This document shows positions 31,656 to 44,049 of a stretch of 64,000 nt of DNA, in pieces. The position numbers were made by a program, and so were the translations under genes. Origin of the DNA: Chimonanthus salicifolius (lineage: Eukaryota > Streptophyta > Magnoliopsida > Laurales > Calycanthaceae); contig CM023540.1 of the NCBI GenBank assembly GCA_013350335.1, positions 15,815,828 through 15,879,827 of the forward strand, read 5' to 3'. Below the pieces are notes generated by a model, which worked only from the letters and a program-made list of their open reading frames with translations, searched no databases and was not told the DNA's origin. Within the stretch, counting starts at the first letter, position 1, and the number at the start of each line of letters is the position of its first letter.

Positions 31656-33205
31656 TGGAGAAGGCCCAAATCAAGTGAGTAGGCCGCGGGAAAAGTCCTT
31701 CGAACTAGCAATGGTGTTGTACTTCTCCATCCAGTGAAACCACTAAAGAGCTTTCCCTTCAAGGTGGAAAGATGCCAGCATTAGCTTCTAGGAAACCGAT
31801 GTTTGCTAGTGGACAAAAACTTGCTCAACTCTGTAGATCCACACTGATGGGTCGGAGCCATCGAACCGCGGAAACTCCAATTGTGCCATGCATGTGGGAA
31901 CGACATGGTCAGTGTCTCCTCCTACTGTATGAGGCCCTCGGGCCAACGACATGTCCCTGAGTTTTCCCCTTTTTTGTGATTATGTCCATGGGAGAGTGTT
32001 TCCAGGCGGGAATCCACTACGGTCAGTCGATTCACCACGTCGTCCAACCACCGCCCTTGAATCTCCATCACTACTTTCAAGATAGACATCATCTCGTCTA
32101 TCTTGGCGTTGCGAGTAGCTTCGGCTATTGAAAAAACTGGATCTGATACACTGCAATGTGCCTGCTAGTTTCTGGTGAGTTATAGTGGTTTGAGATTTGA
32201 GTGATAGAAGAGGTGAGACGTAGAAGAGAGAAGAGATAATTGGGATTGCTTCGAGGGAATCTCTGTTTCTCAAGCTCTCAAAGTTTAGGTTGGAAAGCTT
32301 TCGGTATCCCATTAAATAACCCAAACACAATAAATAAACCATCATCTCCTTAGATTAAGGAAGAGGTTACAAAGATTAAGGAAAGCATAGACAGAAATCA
32401 AAGACTCAACTGCTAGGAATAGATCTTTGTGATCTGAGACTGTTATTGTTGATTATGTGTGAAAGACAGATTGTGCATGTGAGAGGATGAGGACTTGGTT
32501 AGGCACGTAACATGCTCACTACTTTCACTGAGTTGTAGAGTTAGACTCAGGCCCTCTGTTGCCAGTGCCTTAGCCTCAGATGACACCTGCATTGTGTGGG
32601 TTCAGCTAGAGCATCTCATCTTAGCAAGGTAACTTCGCCCAGCCTATTTCTCATTAATAGATGAATCTCTACTTCTCTGTTGATGTTTTACCCTCAGATT
32701 TGATGTCTCTAGTTGTAATTTGGTCATTAATCTTAGAAGATAATTCTCCTTCAAGTCTCCTATCTTTTTTTTTTAAGTATTCCTCTATGTCTCTCTTTCT
32801 ACATTTTTATAGACATCTAGGGTGCCTATTTTACTACTAGTTTCTTTTGCTTTGTGACTATAAAATTCTTGTTATTCTATAAGTTGTTTCAGTCATTTAA
32901 TTAATTGTTAATTTGACATTTCTATGAATCAAAACCTCCACCATCCATGTGCACACACTATCCAGTTGAAACAGAGACCACCTCTGTTAAGCAAAACCAA
33001 AGTCGTTCGACCACTTAAACTAGAGAGCAAGAGCATCTCTTAGCCTAATCTTTAACCTTTAGATCCATTCTTATATATTTTCACCCGAATCCAATTTCTT
33101 GCCTTCTGCTTCTTTTAGTTTATTTATTTCATTCAATGCTTTGTTGGCTTATTATGTATATTATTTCTTATCCTTAGCCCTCGAGAATGGCTCAAGTACT
33201 AAAAA

Positions 33206-33698
33206 TGTAGCACCCCCACCCAAGTCCCACATCGGTTGTGGAGTTGGGGGGTGGGGGCTTCATATGAGGAGGCAAAGCCCCTTTCCATCACAAGGCATTT
33301 GGGCCTGACCAAGTGGGTTAGGGCCTAGGTGGGGCCCAAAGCAAACAATATTGTGATGGGTATCACAAGTGGTATCAGAGCACGGTTTAACAATCGGACT
33401 ATGTGAGCTCTACTTACGTGATGTTGCCTACCTGTGTGTGTGGATCCCCTGTTAGTGTGACATGACAGAGCCAGGGACGACTCTGGTCTTAAGGAGGGTG
33501 GATTATAGCACCCCCATCCAAGTCCTACATCGGTTGTGGAGTTGGGTGGTGGGGGGCTTCATATGAGGAGGTAAAGGCCCTCTCCATCACAAGGCCTTTG
33601 GGCTTGGCCAAGTGGGTCGGGGCCCAGAACAAAACTGTGAGAGCCTAGGTGGGCCCTAAAGCAGACAATATTGTGATGGGTAGAGTCGGGTCGTCACA
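33206..33698 (+). mobile_element. complete TRIM retrotransposon
   Basis: The LTRs are 33206-33367 (TGTAGCACCC...GTATCACA) and 33504-33698. The primer site TGGTATCAGAGC lies at 33370-33381 and the polypurine tract AAGGAGGGTGGAT sits directly before the second LTR. Flanking AAAAA on both sides (33201-33205, 33699-33703) is a plausible duplication. The 493-bp total and empty interior are typical of TRIMs. The second LTR has mutated ends, so it is older than the 31 kb copy. Confidence 0.88.
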
Positions 33699-33719
33699 AA
33701 AAAATTACAGCAAAGAAAT

Positions 33720-34437
33720 TTTCCAGATTTCCACAGGGCTCTCAGGGTCCCACTAGGAGGCTTCCTACACCCTCTCACACAAGTTAGGCAGATTCCCACG
33801 TGTTAAGTCAATTCTTATTAAATTGAAAATTCGAGTTTAGGGGTTGAGTCATTGCACATGTCCTATCTTTGATGCATTGAGCTACCCTTCCCATCCCTTC
33901 GGACCATGTCAACACTCAAATGCAGTTTGAAGACCCCTTCGCGACTGGATTGATTCGTCCTTGCTTGTGCCCGTGTATGGTCTTTGCTTCATTCATCCCG
34001 AAGTTGGTTCGCTCTTGTCACTCATGCCCTGACCATTGCACAGTTGTCAACTTCGTCATTCGGCTCTTCGAAATTGGTCTTCACCTCTGTTTGGTACCTT
34101 ATGGTTTTGCCAATTTCAACTCGAGGACGAGTTTCTTTTAAAACTGGGGGACTGATGTAGGACACGTGGACCTGATTGCAAGTGGCCCCACTTTTTTTTT
34201 TTTTTTAACAAGTTTTATTAGATTCTATTTTTGTTTTATTTTTGAATTAGGTTACTTAATTAGATTAGAATTACTCTTTTTATTTAGTGTCCTAATTTAC
34301 TTAGATTTCATTTCTTACGTATCTTCCTTTTATTCAAATAAGAGAATGTAGTGTAATTCAACATACAAGTCAATATGGAATTAAAAAATTGGAAATTAGT
34401 TTTATCTCTCCATTTGCTCTTTCTTCCAATTCCTGCC
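33720..34437 (+). mobile_element. 3' end of a Ty3/gypsy element with part of its LTR
   Basis: CTCGAGGACGAGTTTC then an AAACTGGGGGAC polypurine tract (about 34118-34154) leads into TGATGTAGGACACG, the usual end-of-pol / start-of-3'-LTR junction of plant gypsy elements. The LTR is cut at about 34437, where the next element begins with TGTAACACCCCGCCC. No intact coding remains. Confidence 0.6.
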
Positions 34438-34478
34438 ATGTAACACCCCGCCCTTTTCACTCGCCACAAATCAGAGTA

Positions 34479-34509
<31 letters not shown>

Positions 34510-36055
34510 ATAAGTGAGAGAGAGCGGGTCGTCACGATGCGAGTGAAGTCCGAGTTTTCAAAATTCGACCCTTAATTGGCCACCTTTACGTGTGCGTGGG
34601 CTAAGTCCACTTAAACATTTCACACTCTTTTCTGATTACTTGCGGAATAATCTATATGAATAAGATACTATTCATATTTATGTCATCAATAGGCAAGGAA
34701 AACCAATCACCATATATCTTCAAATAAAACTTAAGATTATCAAACCATAATAAATAAGTCTAAGGTGTCCCAAAATAGTCTAAATTATTACAAACCAAAA
34801 TACAAGTCTCCAAATACATCATTGAAAACAAAACTTGTAATTTAAACTTCAATCTCCCAAGCTCCTACGCTTGGCTCCCTTCCGGTCCTACATTCTTCTC
34901 CTTGGCATTTCCTATTCCATCATCTATAGGGTAAAAGTAGGGCATTAGTCAACATGCCCAATAGGTATTCCAAGTAGGGTTATGGTACATATAAGAATAT
35001 TATACATCAAGATAGATATATCATACTTTCAAAATATCTCATACATGGTAAACAATGCATGATGTCCGTATCATAATTATGCTCATTTATATGTCATGTC
35101 ATGGTGTCAATGCCGAATGATCTCTCACTCAATATCCATATCAAATCACATCGTAAATAAATATCAATAGTTTCCTTGATAAATCGTCATATCAAGGTTT
35201 TACTTGGCCAATTACATCCGCAGTGTTTTGTGGCGGCACCACCAGGTCACTGTGCACCCATCCACAAATTAATCTGAATTACTGATGGAGTGAGGACTCC
35301 TCCCTCTGCGTAGGGTTTCGGGACCTTCCCAGGAGTTCTTTCGCCCAAATTATGCCGTACCTATTTCTATCAATCCCGAACAAGGCCAAATTTCAATAGT
35401 TCACATAGCTTTAATACAAGCTAGTCTCAAGCTCAAGTCATGTCCGGACCTCTCAGAACTTGGCTTGCTGGTCATCTATGTTCCCTGCCATGCCATGCGT
35501 GAGGAAATGTATGCAAGGATGCCATTTCATTTAAAATATATCACATCATTTGAAAATCAGTTTATAAACATACACCATTTGTATAATCAAATTAATCATC
35601 ATATTTGAAGTAAAAACCAGTATCATATCATATTCCATTGTGTTCTCAATAAGGTAGGAATCCTATCAATGTACGATATACTATCTTGCAAGGGTAACGC
35701 CAACGGTCACATGAGACGAATCGTAATCCTTTTGCGAACCTCTTTACCTTATCAAGTTCAAACATACATATTAGTTTCATTTTTCATGTCAATTACATCA
35801 TCCCGATCTCCATCTAAGATCCATGTTTGTTTCCCAACGCATTTATGCCTTCCTTGTCCTTAACCCGTTTAAGACCCTCAATGGGGTTTGGCCATACAAT
35901 ATGGGCGAACCCTATTGTCCCATTTCCTTTTAAGTGTATTCATGTTCAATAAACATCCCTCAATGGGGTTCGATCATACAACATGGCCGAACCCTATGTT
36001 CCATTTTCTTTCCCTTAAATGTGTTTCTGTCAATAGAAATCATCAATGGGGTTCG
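34438..36055 (-). mobile_element. LTR-like DNA with inverted copies of the palindromic motif
   Basis: It begins TGTAACACCCCGCCC, carries a (TA)n run at 34475-34498 and, at its right end, two full and one cut palindromic motifs (35884-36055) in the opposite orientation to those at 37-38 kb. This is probably part of a long-LTR gypsy element. No coding region. Confidence 0.4.
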
Positions 36056-38260
36056 TGTAACACCCTGGATTTTCAAATTATTATTATATATGAAAAATTA
36101 CCCATTTAATTTGTGAAATATTAAATATGGATATTAGATAGGGTAAAGTGTTGGGTCATTGCCCAATTAAGACCCAATGGTTGTGGAATTGGTTTCAATA
36201 AAAATTAAATGGGGACGAGTTAAATTAGTAATTCATTATGTCTCTAATAAATTATTATGCGCATGGAGAGGATTAAAAATAAAGACTACTATGGCCGTGT
36301 GGGAAGATATGCATATCCATGAGATATGCGCATAAGGAGTTAAAATATATCTAAAAAGGGTTCTTTCCCTTGATTAAGAGTAATACTAGGGGATCATTAA
36401 ATTAAGAAGATATCTAAGATATTGATGAAAGATTTTAGGAGTTGCATAGGCTGCATGAGGGATTTCCATATCCATGTTAAAGCGCATAAGATCATTTTAA
36501 AAGGGGTATTTTCTTTGTTAAAAATAGCACTAAGGCAATTGCAAAGAAAGAGAAGGGGCGCACACTATCTTCTAAGTTAGGATAAAATGGAAATTTATAA
36601 AAGAGGCAACAAGGAAGGGGCGCACAAGGCAATTACTAGCTCAACACCTTCTAAGTTGGGACTAAGGGGAGGTTTAATAAAAGAAAGGAAGAAGGGGCGC
36701 ATGGCACCTTCTATATTAGGACCAATTGGAGTTTTATAAGACAAGGGAGAGGGGCGCACGACATTGATATTCAAAGAGAGGTAGCAACAAAATAAAGTGG
36801 CGCACGGTAATTGCAATCTTGGCACCTTCTAAGATTGGCCGATTGGAGTGGAGTAAAAGAGAAGGGCAGCAAGGGTGCGTTACACACACACACATAGCTA
36901 AATTCTCATTCTCGGCAATAACAAGAGAAGGAGAGGGCAGCTAGCAAGAGGGAAAGATCAAGAAGGAAGACAAGGATTGGAAAAGCAAGAACAACCGAGG
37001 GAAAATCGGAGGAGTCGTGGAACCGGTAAATGATTTTATATTTTTTGTTTAAAAGAAAAGAACCATAGGGTTCGGCCATGGTGTATTGCCGAACCCCATG
37101 GAAGAAGATTGAGAGATGATTTGAGTATAATTTAATGGAAAGACATTGTGTATTTTGATGGGTTGAAAACCATGGATGGTTGGGATATTATGATTGGATT
37201 TAAAAGAGGAAAAATGGAACCATATGATTCGGCTATGGTATATGGCCGAACCCCATGGAAAAGATATTAAGATTTTTAATGGATCTAACTAATGGAATGA
37301 TGAACCATAGGGTTCGGCTATGTTGTATGGCCGAACCTCATGGAAGGACTTTGGTAATTTTAATGGAATTTTGGAGGATCAGAATCATAGAGTTGTGGTT
37401 TTAATTTAGAAGGGTTTTAATGGATGATTTTTGTGAAGATCCTTAGGCCATGGGTTCGGCCATGAGGTATGCCCGAACCCCATAAATAATTATGGAATTA
37501 TGTTTATATATTTAGATCATAGTTAAATAATGTTCAAGAGGAAATTAAAGAACCACTATGGCCGAACCCCATGGAGATGTATTATTATTTTTAATGTATG
37601 TTAATTGATTAAAATGGAAGGTGGAGATTAAATTAGAAAGTTTCTAAATATGGATTTTTGGATCAAAAAGGAAAGAATCTAAAGAATCTTGGATTATGGA
37701 TTCAAATATGGAAGTTACTATAATTAGAAAGTGAAGGAATCGGTTATGGATCCATGTATATAATGTTTAAATCTATAGACCTAAGATTATAAGTCATTTA
37801 AATAGAATTAAGATATCATAGGGTTCGGCTATGGTGTGTGGTTGAACCCCATGAATCTATTTGAATGGATTTTATGAATTTAAGATAGTGACTGGATTAT
37901 GAGTAAATGTAGGAATGATTAAATGGTTCTATGATTGTGGATCATTGGTGGATCCATGTATGAATGTCAAAAATTATAGACCTATGTTCATGGTTTATGT
38001 ATTGGCTATGGATGGGTATAATGCCAATATAGTAATTAAAGTGAATTAATAGACCATGGGTTCGGCCATGGTGTATGGCGAACCCCATGGAAATTATTTG
38101 GTGAACTTAGGGTCTATTTAAGGCCATAGCTGCAGGCGTTTATTCTTCTCCCAGTCTCGACATAGACTCGGGATCCTCGAGTTTGGCTGGATCGCTCTGC
38201 CGAAATTTCTTATTTCTTTATTGTGGAGGCATAGGTAGTTGTTAAAACCGATCCTACCCT
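36056..38260 (+). mobile_element. LTR-like element bearing repeated palindromes
   Basis: It starts TGTAACACCCTGG in the middle of a palindromic motif, is non-coding, and carries seven copies of GGTTCGGCCAT...GCCGAACC between 37062 and 38090. The right boundary is uncertain. Confidence 0.4.
37062..38090. repeat. seven dispersed palindromes GGTTCGGCCAT-n-ATGGCCGAACC
   Basis: Copies lie at about 37062-37101, 37219-37258, 37304-37343, 37447-37483, 37560-37582 (half), 37815-37852 and 38053-38090. Each has an arm reading CATAGGGTTCGGC and the inverted arm GCCGAACCCCATGG around a 6-9 base loop. Spacing is irregular, 85-250 bases, so this is not a simple tandem array. Confidence 0.85.
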
Positions 38261-38569
38261 TCATCAGGTGTAGATAAGTCTAGGTCAACTCATATAACAT
38301 ACTCACTTCTATGATTCCACTCTTATTTGTATACTAGCATCTTGAGTAGTTATTGTTTGTCCCCAACCAAATGTGTAGTAAAAGGAGGGGTACAACTTAC
38401 TTCATCCCAAACTACTTCATCACTTTATCCAAATAACATCTTTCTACTTCTTTAGAACATATCAAAATTGTGTTTTGAAATGAAAAAAATCCATTTTTGC
38501 AAGTGGGAAATACTTTGCAAGTTAAAGTTGAAACAGCTCATAAGGCCTCTACTTAAACTACAAGTGGGT

Positions 38570-39860
38570 CCTGTTATGAAAATATATGCGGAAATAAATA
38601 ATCACATCACGATAATAATATCAAACAATCCATAACTCAAAGATTTACATAATTCGGCAAACACTTGCCTACATCCACAAAGCAACTGTGTTTCACTATA
38701 TAAGAGAAAATAGATAATAAGCCTACAATATGAATAACTCCATTGAGTTTAAATCCCAAATCCAGATCCCATGTCCCTTGTACACTCCTCTCTTCTTACC
38801 ACTCTCAAACCTAGAAGAATAGCCCTTCTTCTATCCCGCTCTCCATTGTGCTTTTTGTTGTGGCCGATGTCCCTATGTTGTTACCCACACAGGCCATCTC
38901 ACGTGTGACCTATGTGCTTCTCTATTTCACTTCCCTGCAATGCCGTATAAAATACCAGACACCTCACTTCTCTATGTCACTTCCCCGTAGTGCCATATGA
39001 AATACCAAGTAAGCAAAACACCGTGCATTCATCATGCGCCTAAGCCTCTTGGTCTCGAAGTCATTCCCACGCATAAGCCTTCTCCACAACATCTTCAGCC
39101 ACCACTATGCATACAGTAGTCACCATGCATACAAAATGTATACGACAATCATCTTGTGTGTTGTCACTGACTTCACAATGCATACATCCATGCATTAAGC
39201 CGAAGACCCAATCATCCAACGTCCCATGTATTCGTCAATTAGAGCAAGTTGTGTATCATCGTCACTCCACCATGCATGCGGCTAGTACCTTGGTTGTGGT
39301 TAGCATAGGCACTCTTGCCTACGACAGTATACGCCACTTAATGTCGTGTAGAGATGTCAATCTTACTTCCTACCAAAGCTCCAAGAAATTCTGTTGGATT
39401 TTCTCTCATTCCAACCTTGTTTTTGATTGCATTTATCGTTGCCCACCAAAAGAAGGAACCTGCCCAAAAAACAGCCATTAGAGTTGGAAAATTTGCAGCA
39501 AATCCAAGCCTGCTGACGTCTATATTCGAACCATGCACAACAGATGCACCACGTATATGTCATTGTCAGTATTAATTCATACAGAACAAAATTAAATATG
39601 ACTAAACATACTAAGAATAATCATACATACATCTCCATCTTAAAAGAAGAGAAGAAATTCTTCGAAGAGTCTGTTCGAAAATTCGACAGAACCTTGAGAG
39701 GGTCCAGATCGAAAGATTTGAATCGTTAAGGGAGATCTTCAGATCAACTTTGACGTAGGAGTGCTCCTTGATCGCCCACTCGGATCTACTGCACACCGGG
39801 TGACCTTGGAAGCTAACCAAAACTTCCAAATTTTCAGGTACAATTTACTACAATTTTAAA
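38570..39860 (-). mobile_element. Copia-like LTR remnant
   Basis: AAGATTTACATAATTCGGC followed by GCCTACATCCAC is the antisense of a leader found in many plant Copia LTRs, and GAAAATATATGCGGAAAT precedes it. The minus-strand frame at about 39356-39540 (see below) lies within this span. No pol domain was seen. Confidence 0.4.
39345..39540 (-). other. exon-like hydrophobic segment, unrecognised
   Basis: The minus strand reads RLGFAANFPTLMAVFW, AGSFFWWATINAIKNKVGM, RENPTEFLGALV, then /GTAGGAAG-like donor sequence. The composition (one membrane segment then a conserved-looking NPTEFLGALV) looks like real coding sequence, but no start, partner exons or family could be assigned. Confidence 0.3.
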
Positions 39861-41065
39861 ATAAATTTCATCTATACCATAACAAGGACTTAAATGGATA
39901 GTAAAAAATTCTAAATATCCAATATGAAATAACCAGGTTTGGATACAAATTTTGTATTCATTTAATTTTTATCCAATTTTTAATTCAAATCAATAACTAT
40001 TTAAGGTATATATTTATTGGTATTTGAACATTTCAGAATCTCTGCGAAGAACGTATATCCCCATCAAAGATTATAGGTTTTCTAATGAAAAGGACCATTA
40101 CTTGTGAAGCCCAAATTTCAAGTGAGCACAACCTACTGCCCTTAACCCATTTGATGAATTGTGGCCAACAGTGTTAAACCTATTTATTTTTTAATGTGCA
40201 ACAAACAGGACTTAAGATTAAAGATACCCAAGGAAACTTGAGGCAAAGTGAAGGTTTTTTCCACATGAGTGACCAACATGTACTGTCTAGAAATTATGCT
40301 ATATAATGATCCTTATATGTATTTATTTTCTGAATATGACAAGATAGAATCCCTCTTCAAATATACTTATTAATGATAAAACATCAAGCACTCCTCTCCA
40401 CCTTTAGTCACTCTATCTAGTATTGCTCCCAAACACAAGTTGTACATCCCATGATACCAAATACTTTCAGATAGGCGAAGTTTGTCTCTTATTTTTATGT
40501 GTAAAATCCATTTGTGGCCCTATTGCATCCATGTTCAACCTTCTTGCTCCAAATTTCTTTAAGATCCTAAACAAGCAAGGGTCCTTTTTTTAATTTTTAT
40601 AAGACCTTCAAGAGTCCAACATCAATTGTAGTAGACAATCCAAAATGATTTCATGAACTCTTAAAAAGATTCTCTCTCCCCCCTTTCTGTAAGAAAAGAA
40701 ATCTATTCACATTGTAATAAAGAGCTTATATATTAATTCTTGCAAATATAGACCAGCATTGAGAAAAAAAATGTTGCCATTGATATTATTTCTTTGAAGA
40801 ATAGAAGTCTACAGCATACAATCATGATCTGTTCCTGAACAAATATGGAGATGGAAAGAATGCCTAATATTACTCTGTTGAGCATAAAAATCTTGAACTG
40901 AAGAGAAACAAGCATGGGGTTGATGATCCACGATCCTTTGAGAAAGCTGCTGGTTTCATCTCCAAGTCTAATAGCCAAGATACGGCGTGAGAAGCAAAGA
41001 AGATCCTTCTTAGAAAATTGTTCAGTAGATACAAATCCCTCGTGCATTTGCCTCTCATAGACAGA
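39860..41065. other. no recognisable feature
   Basis: AT-rich spacer. The minus-strand frame 40733-41071 (112 codons) abuts the DUF3444 duplication. It could be a 3' remnant of that gene, but it matches nothing I know. Confidence 0.5.
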
Positions 41066-42490
41066 GAGCAAACCCGCCTATCTATTTAATGCAACAAAAG
41101 TCATTACATCACCTTGAATAAAATCAGACAGTATTTCGACGTACTTATATTTAGAATGGTTCTTGAAATCAAAATAGATCCAACCCATACACCAGCCACT
41201 GTAGATAGGTCATACCTCACATGTTCTAGGGTATATCTTGTAGAACAAGCTCGTCGGCTTCAAATTCTCACATACAATTTTGTGAGATAAAGTAGATATA
41301 TCTCTAACTGCAGTCGATTTGTCTGCTTTAAAAGTTCCACATACCATGGGCAATTTCTCTTCAAACCAGTTGATCTTTTCATCAGATCTTGGGTGGGGTT
41401 CAAGTAGCACCACCTCCACGCTTCGATCGGTTGGGACGGATCTTTTAATTTGAGCATAAGAGTGAGGCATCAAATCAAGATCATTATCAAAGAATGCCCA
41501 TATCTGATTCACCTCACAATTTAGTAGAGACTGATAATAATCAAAACCATGAGATTCTGATTCAACATACAAACCAAAATCATCCATTTCTCATTCAAGA
41601 TTATGTGTAGGTGAAAACATGGATACCTCTTCTGAAATTGATTTGGGTGATGGTATTGAATTGCTTCCTAGCTCTTCATTCGATTCCTCTTGGTACTTTT
41701 CATTCATTCCGATTTCTACTTCCACTTGAATGATTTGAGCTGCTGGTGTAGGTTGTGTCGAAATCACAGACACATTAATGAGATTTTCTCAAGGAGAACA
41801 ATTCAGAGGAACCTCTTGATTTCTCTCTTTTTATTTTCCTCCTCACATAATATATCACTGATTTCTCTTCTCTACAATTTTCCTTCCTTCCACTTTCTGC
41901 TTCTACTTGAGCTCTTCAACTTTTAGGTGCCTCCAATGCCAAAATCACAAACCCCAAATCAAAATTTCCATGAGAAGGCAAATTCGATTCATCTATAGAT
42001 ACTCCCTGATTTCCTTCTCCATTTTCTCTCCTCCTCAGATTTTATCTATGTCATTTTTCTTTCCTCTCCGTTTCAATTTCCATTCATCTCCTCTTCATCG
42101 CAGCTGCCACAAACCCATGATGAGAATTTCTGAGAGAAGGCAAATTCAAAGCAGAAACTTCATTTTCTTCATTCCCATACGTACCTTGAATTCCTTCTTC
42201 CTTTCTCTTCCTCCTCTTGACATAGAAGATCGTCCCCCTTTTGATTTTTTGTCTAGTTCTGTCTAGAACTCCAAACCCACATTGAAATTTTCAAAAGATG
42301 GTGAATTTTAAGCATACCCTTCATTCCCTCCTCTTTTCTCTTCCTTCTAACATAGAAGATCACCGCTCTCTTATCTTCTCTTTGAACTGTTTCCAGTCCC
42401 ATGTTTGGGAAATTCATGGCTGTTTGGAATTTGTTTGGCGATTCAAAAATCATGAAACCCAACAACTCTCTCTTTGTCTTTCTAATTTCT
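41066..42490 (-). pseudogene. DUF3444 domain protein pseudogene, copy A of a tandem pair
   Basis: The minus-strand frame 41587-41210 gives CEVNQIWAFFDNDLDLMPHS, YAQIKRS, EKINWFEEKLPMVCGTFKA and KIYPRTCEV. This is the DUF3444 domain found in plant DnaJ-related proteins (usual form YPRKGEVWALYKNW). The normal Trp after GEV is a TGA stop; downstream homology (VEILSDF) continues past it. Upstream pieces carry repeated VIFYVRRKRK-like and basic LRRR blocks broken by several stops. It is more decayed than copy B. Confidence 0.75.
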
Positions 42491-42617
42491 CTTTTCTTTG
42501 TTGATCATTGAAGAATGAAAAAGAGGAGAATCACCTTAAATTCACCGTTTTCCACTCTTCAACAATCCGCTCAATGCACAAAATCCTTTAAACAATGGCT
42601 TGTAAGTAAGAAGAATA

Positions 42618-44039
42618 GAGAGCAAACTCGCAGATCTGTTTAATGCAGCAAAAGTGATTACATCACTTTGAGTAAAATCAGACAGTATTTCGGCGAACAT
42701 ATACTTAGAATGGTTCTTGAAATCAAAATAGATCCAACCCATACACCAGCCACTGTAGATAGGTCATACCTCACATTTTCTAGGGTATATCTTGTAGAAC
42801 AAGCTCGTCGGCTTCAAATTCTCACATACAATTTGGTAAGATAAAGTAGATATATCTCTAAGTGCAGTCGATTTGTCTCCTTTAAAAGTTCCATATACCA
42901 TGGGCAATTTCTTTTCAAACCAGTTGATCTTTTCATCAGATCTTGGGTGGGGTTCAAGTAGCACCACCTCCACGCTTCAATTGGTTGGAAATAATCTTTT
43001 AATTTGAGCATAAGAGTGAAGCATCAAATCAAGATCATTATCAAACAATGCCCATATCTGATTCACCTCACAATTTAGAAGAGACTGATAATAATCACAA
43101 CCATGAGATTCTGATTCAACATACAACCTAAAATCATCCATTTCCTGTTCAAGATTATGTGTAGGTGAGAACATGGATACCTCTTCTGAAATTGATTTGG
43201 GTAATGGTATTGAATTGCTTCCTACCTCTTCATTTGATTCCTCTTAGTACTTTTCATTTCTTCCAGTTTCCACATCCACTTGAATGATTTGAGTTGCTGG
43301 TACAGGTTGTGTCGAAATCTCAGACACATTACTGAGATCTCGGGGAGAACAATTTAGAGGAACCTCTTGATTTCTTTCTCTTTTTATTTTCCTCTTCACA
43401 TAATATATCACTGATTTCTCTTCTCTACGATTCTCCTTCCTTCCACTTTCTGCTTCTACTTGATCTCTTCGACTTTTAGGTGCCTCCAATGCCAAAACCA
43501 CAAACGCCAAATCAAAATTTTCATGAGAAGGCAAATTCGATTCATCTACAGATACTCCCTGATTTCCTTTCCCATTTATTCTCCTCCTCAGATTGTATCT
43601 ATGTCGTTTTTCTTTCCTCTCCGTTTCAACTTCCATTCATCTCCTCTTCATCGCAGCTGACACAAAACCATGATGAGAATTTCTGGAGAAGGTAAATTCA
43701 AAGCTGAAACTTTGTCTTCCTCATTCCCATACGTACCCTGAATTCCTTCTTCCTTTTTCTTCCTCCTCTTGACATAGAAGATCGTCTCCCTTTTGATTTT
43801 TGGTGTAGTTCTGTCCAGACCTCCAAACCCACCAATGAAATTTTCAAAAGATGGTGAATTTGAAGCCAACCCTTCATTCCCTCCTCCTTTTCTCTTCCTC
43901 CTAACATAGAAGATCACCGTCCTCTTATCTTCTCCTTGAACTGTTTTCAGTCCCATGTTTCGGAAATTCATGGCTGCTTGGAATTTGTTTGGCGATTCCA
44001 TGATGATGAAACCCAACAACTCTCTCTTTCTAATTTCTG
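42618..44039 (-). pseudogene. DUF3444 domain protein pseudogene, copy B of a tandem pair
   Basis: The same layout as copy A at about 1552-bp offset. The N-terminal frame 44088-43648 has MESPNKFQAAMNFRNMGL and two basic repeats (IFYVRRKRK, IFYVKRRKKK). The next frame 43636-43244 has RYNLRRRINGKGNQG and VIYYVKRKIKRE, then a stop. The DUF3444 part is at 43174-42764, with VNQIWALFDNDLDLML and EKINWFEKKLPMVYGTF, then CEV and the same TGA. KYMFAEILSDFTQSD follows after the stop. No J-domain is present in either copy. Confidence 0.78.
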
Positions 44040-44049
44040 CTTGGAGTTT

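Larger units (their letters stand above)
28985..32400 (-). mobile_element. decayed Ty3/gypsy retrotransposon, internally deleted
   Basis: Two related direct segments, 28985-29265 and 32150-32400 (shared GGGATTTGAGTGAT-type, AGATAATTGGGATTGCTT and CTCCTTAGATTAAGGAAG), look like LTR pieces. Between them on the minus strand are: the gag start (RWLDDVVNRLT near 32050); a gag core ATLTKLRQMAIVEEYQTRFE followed by FLGGLEDEI (31060-30899); the aspartic protease IDTGSIHNFL with FEVVMANGDQVQCSGRC (30519-30328); and GYDMVLRAQWLQNLGPITWD (30311-30123). RT, RNase H and integrase are absent. A TRIM interrupts gag. Confidence 0.75.
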
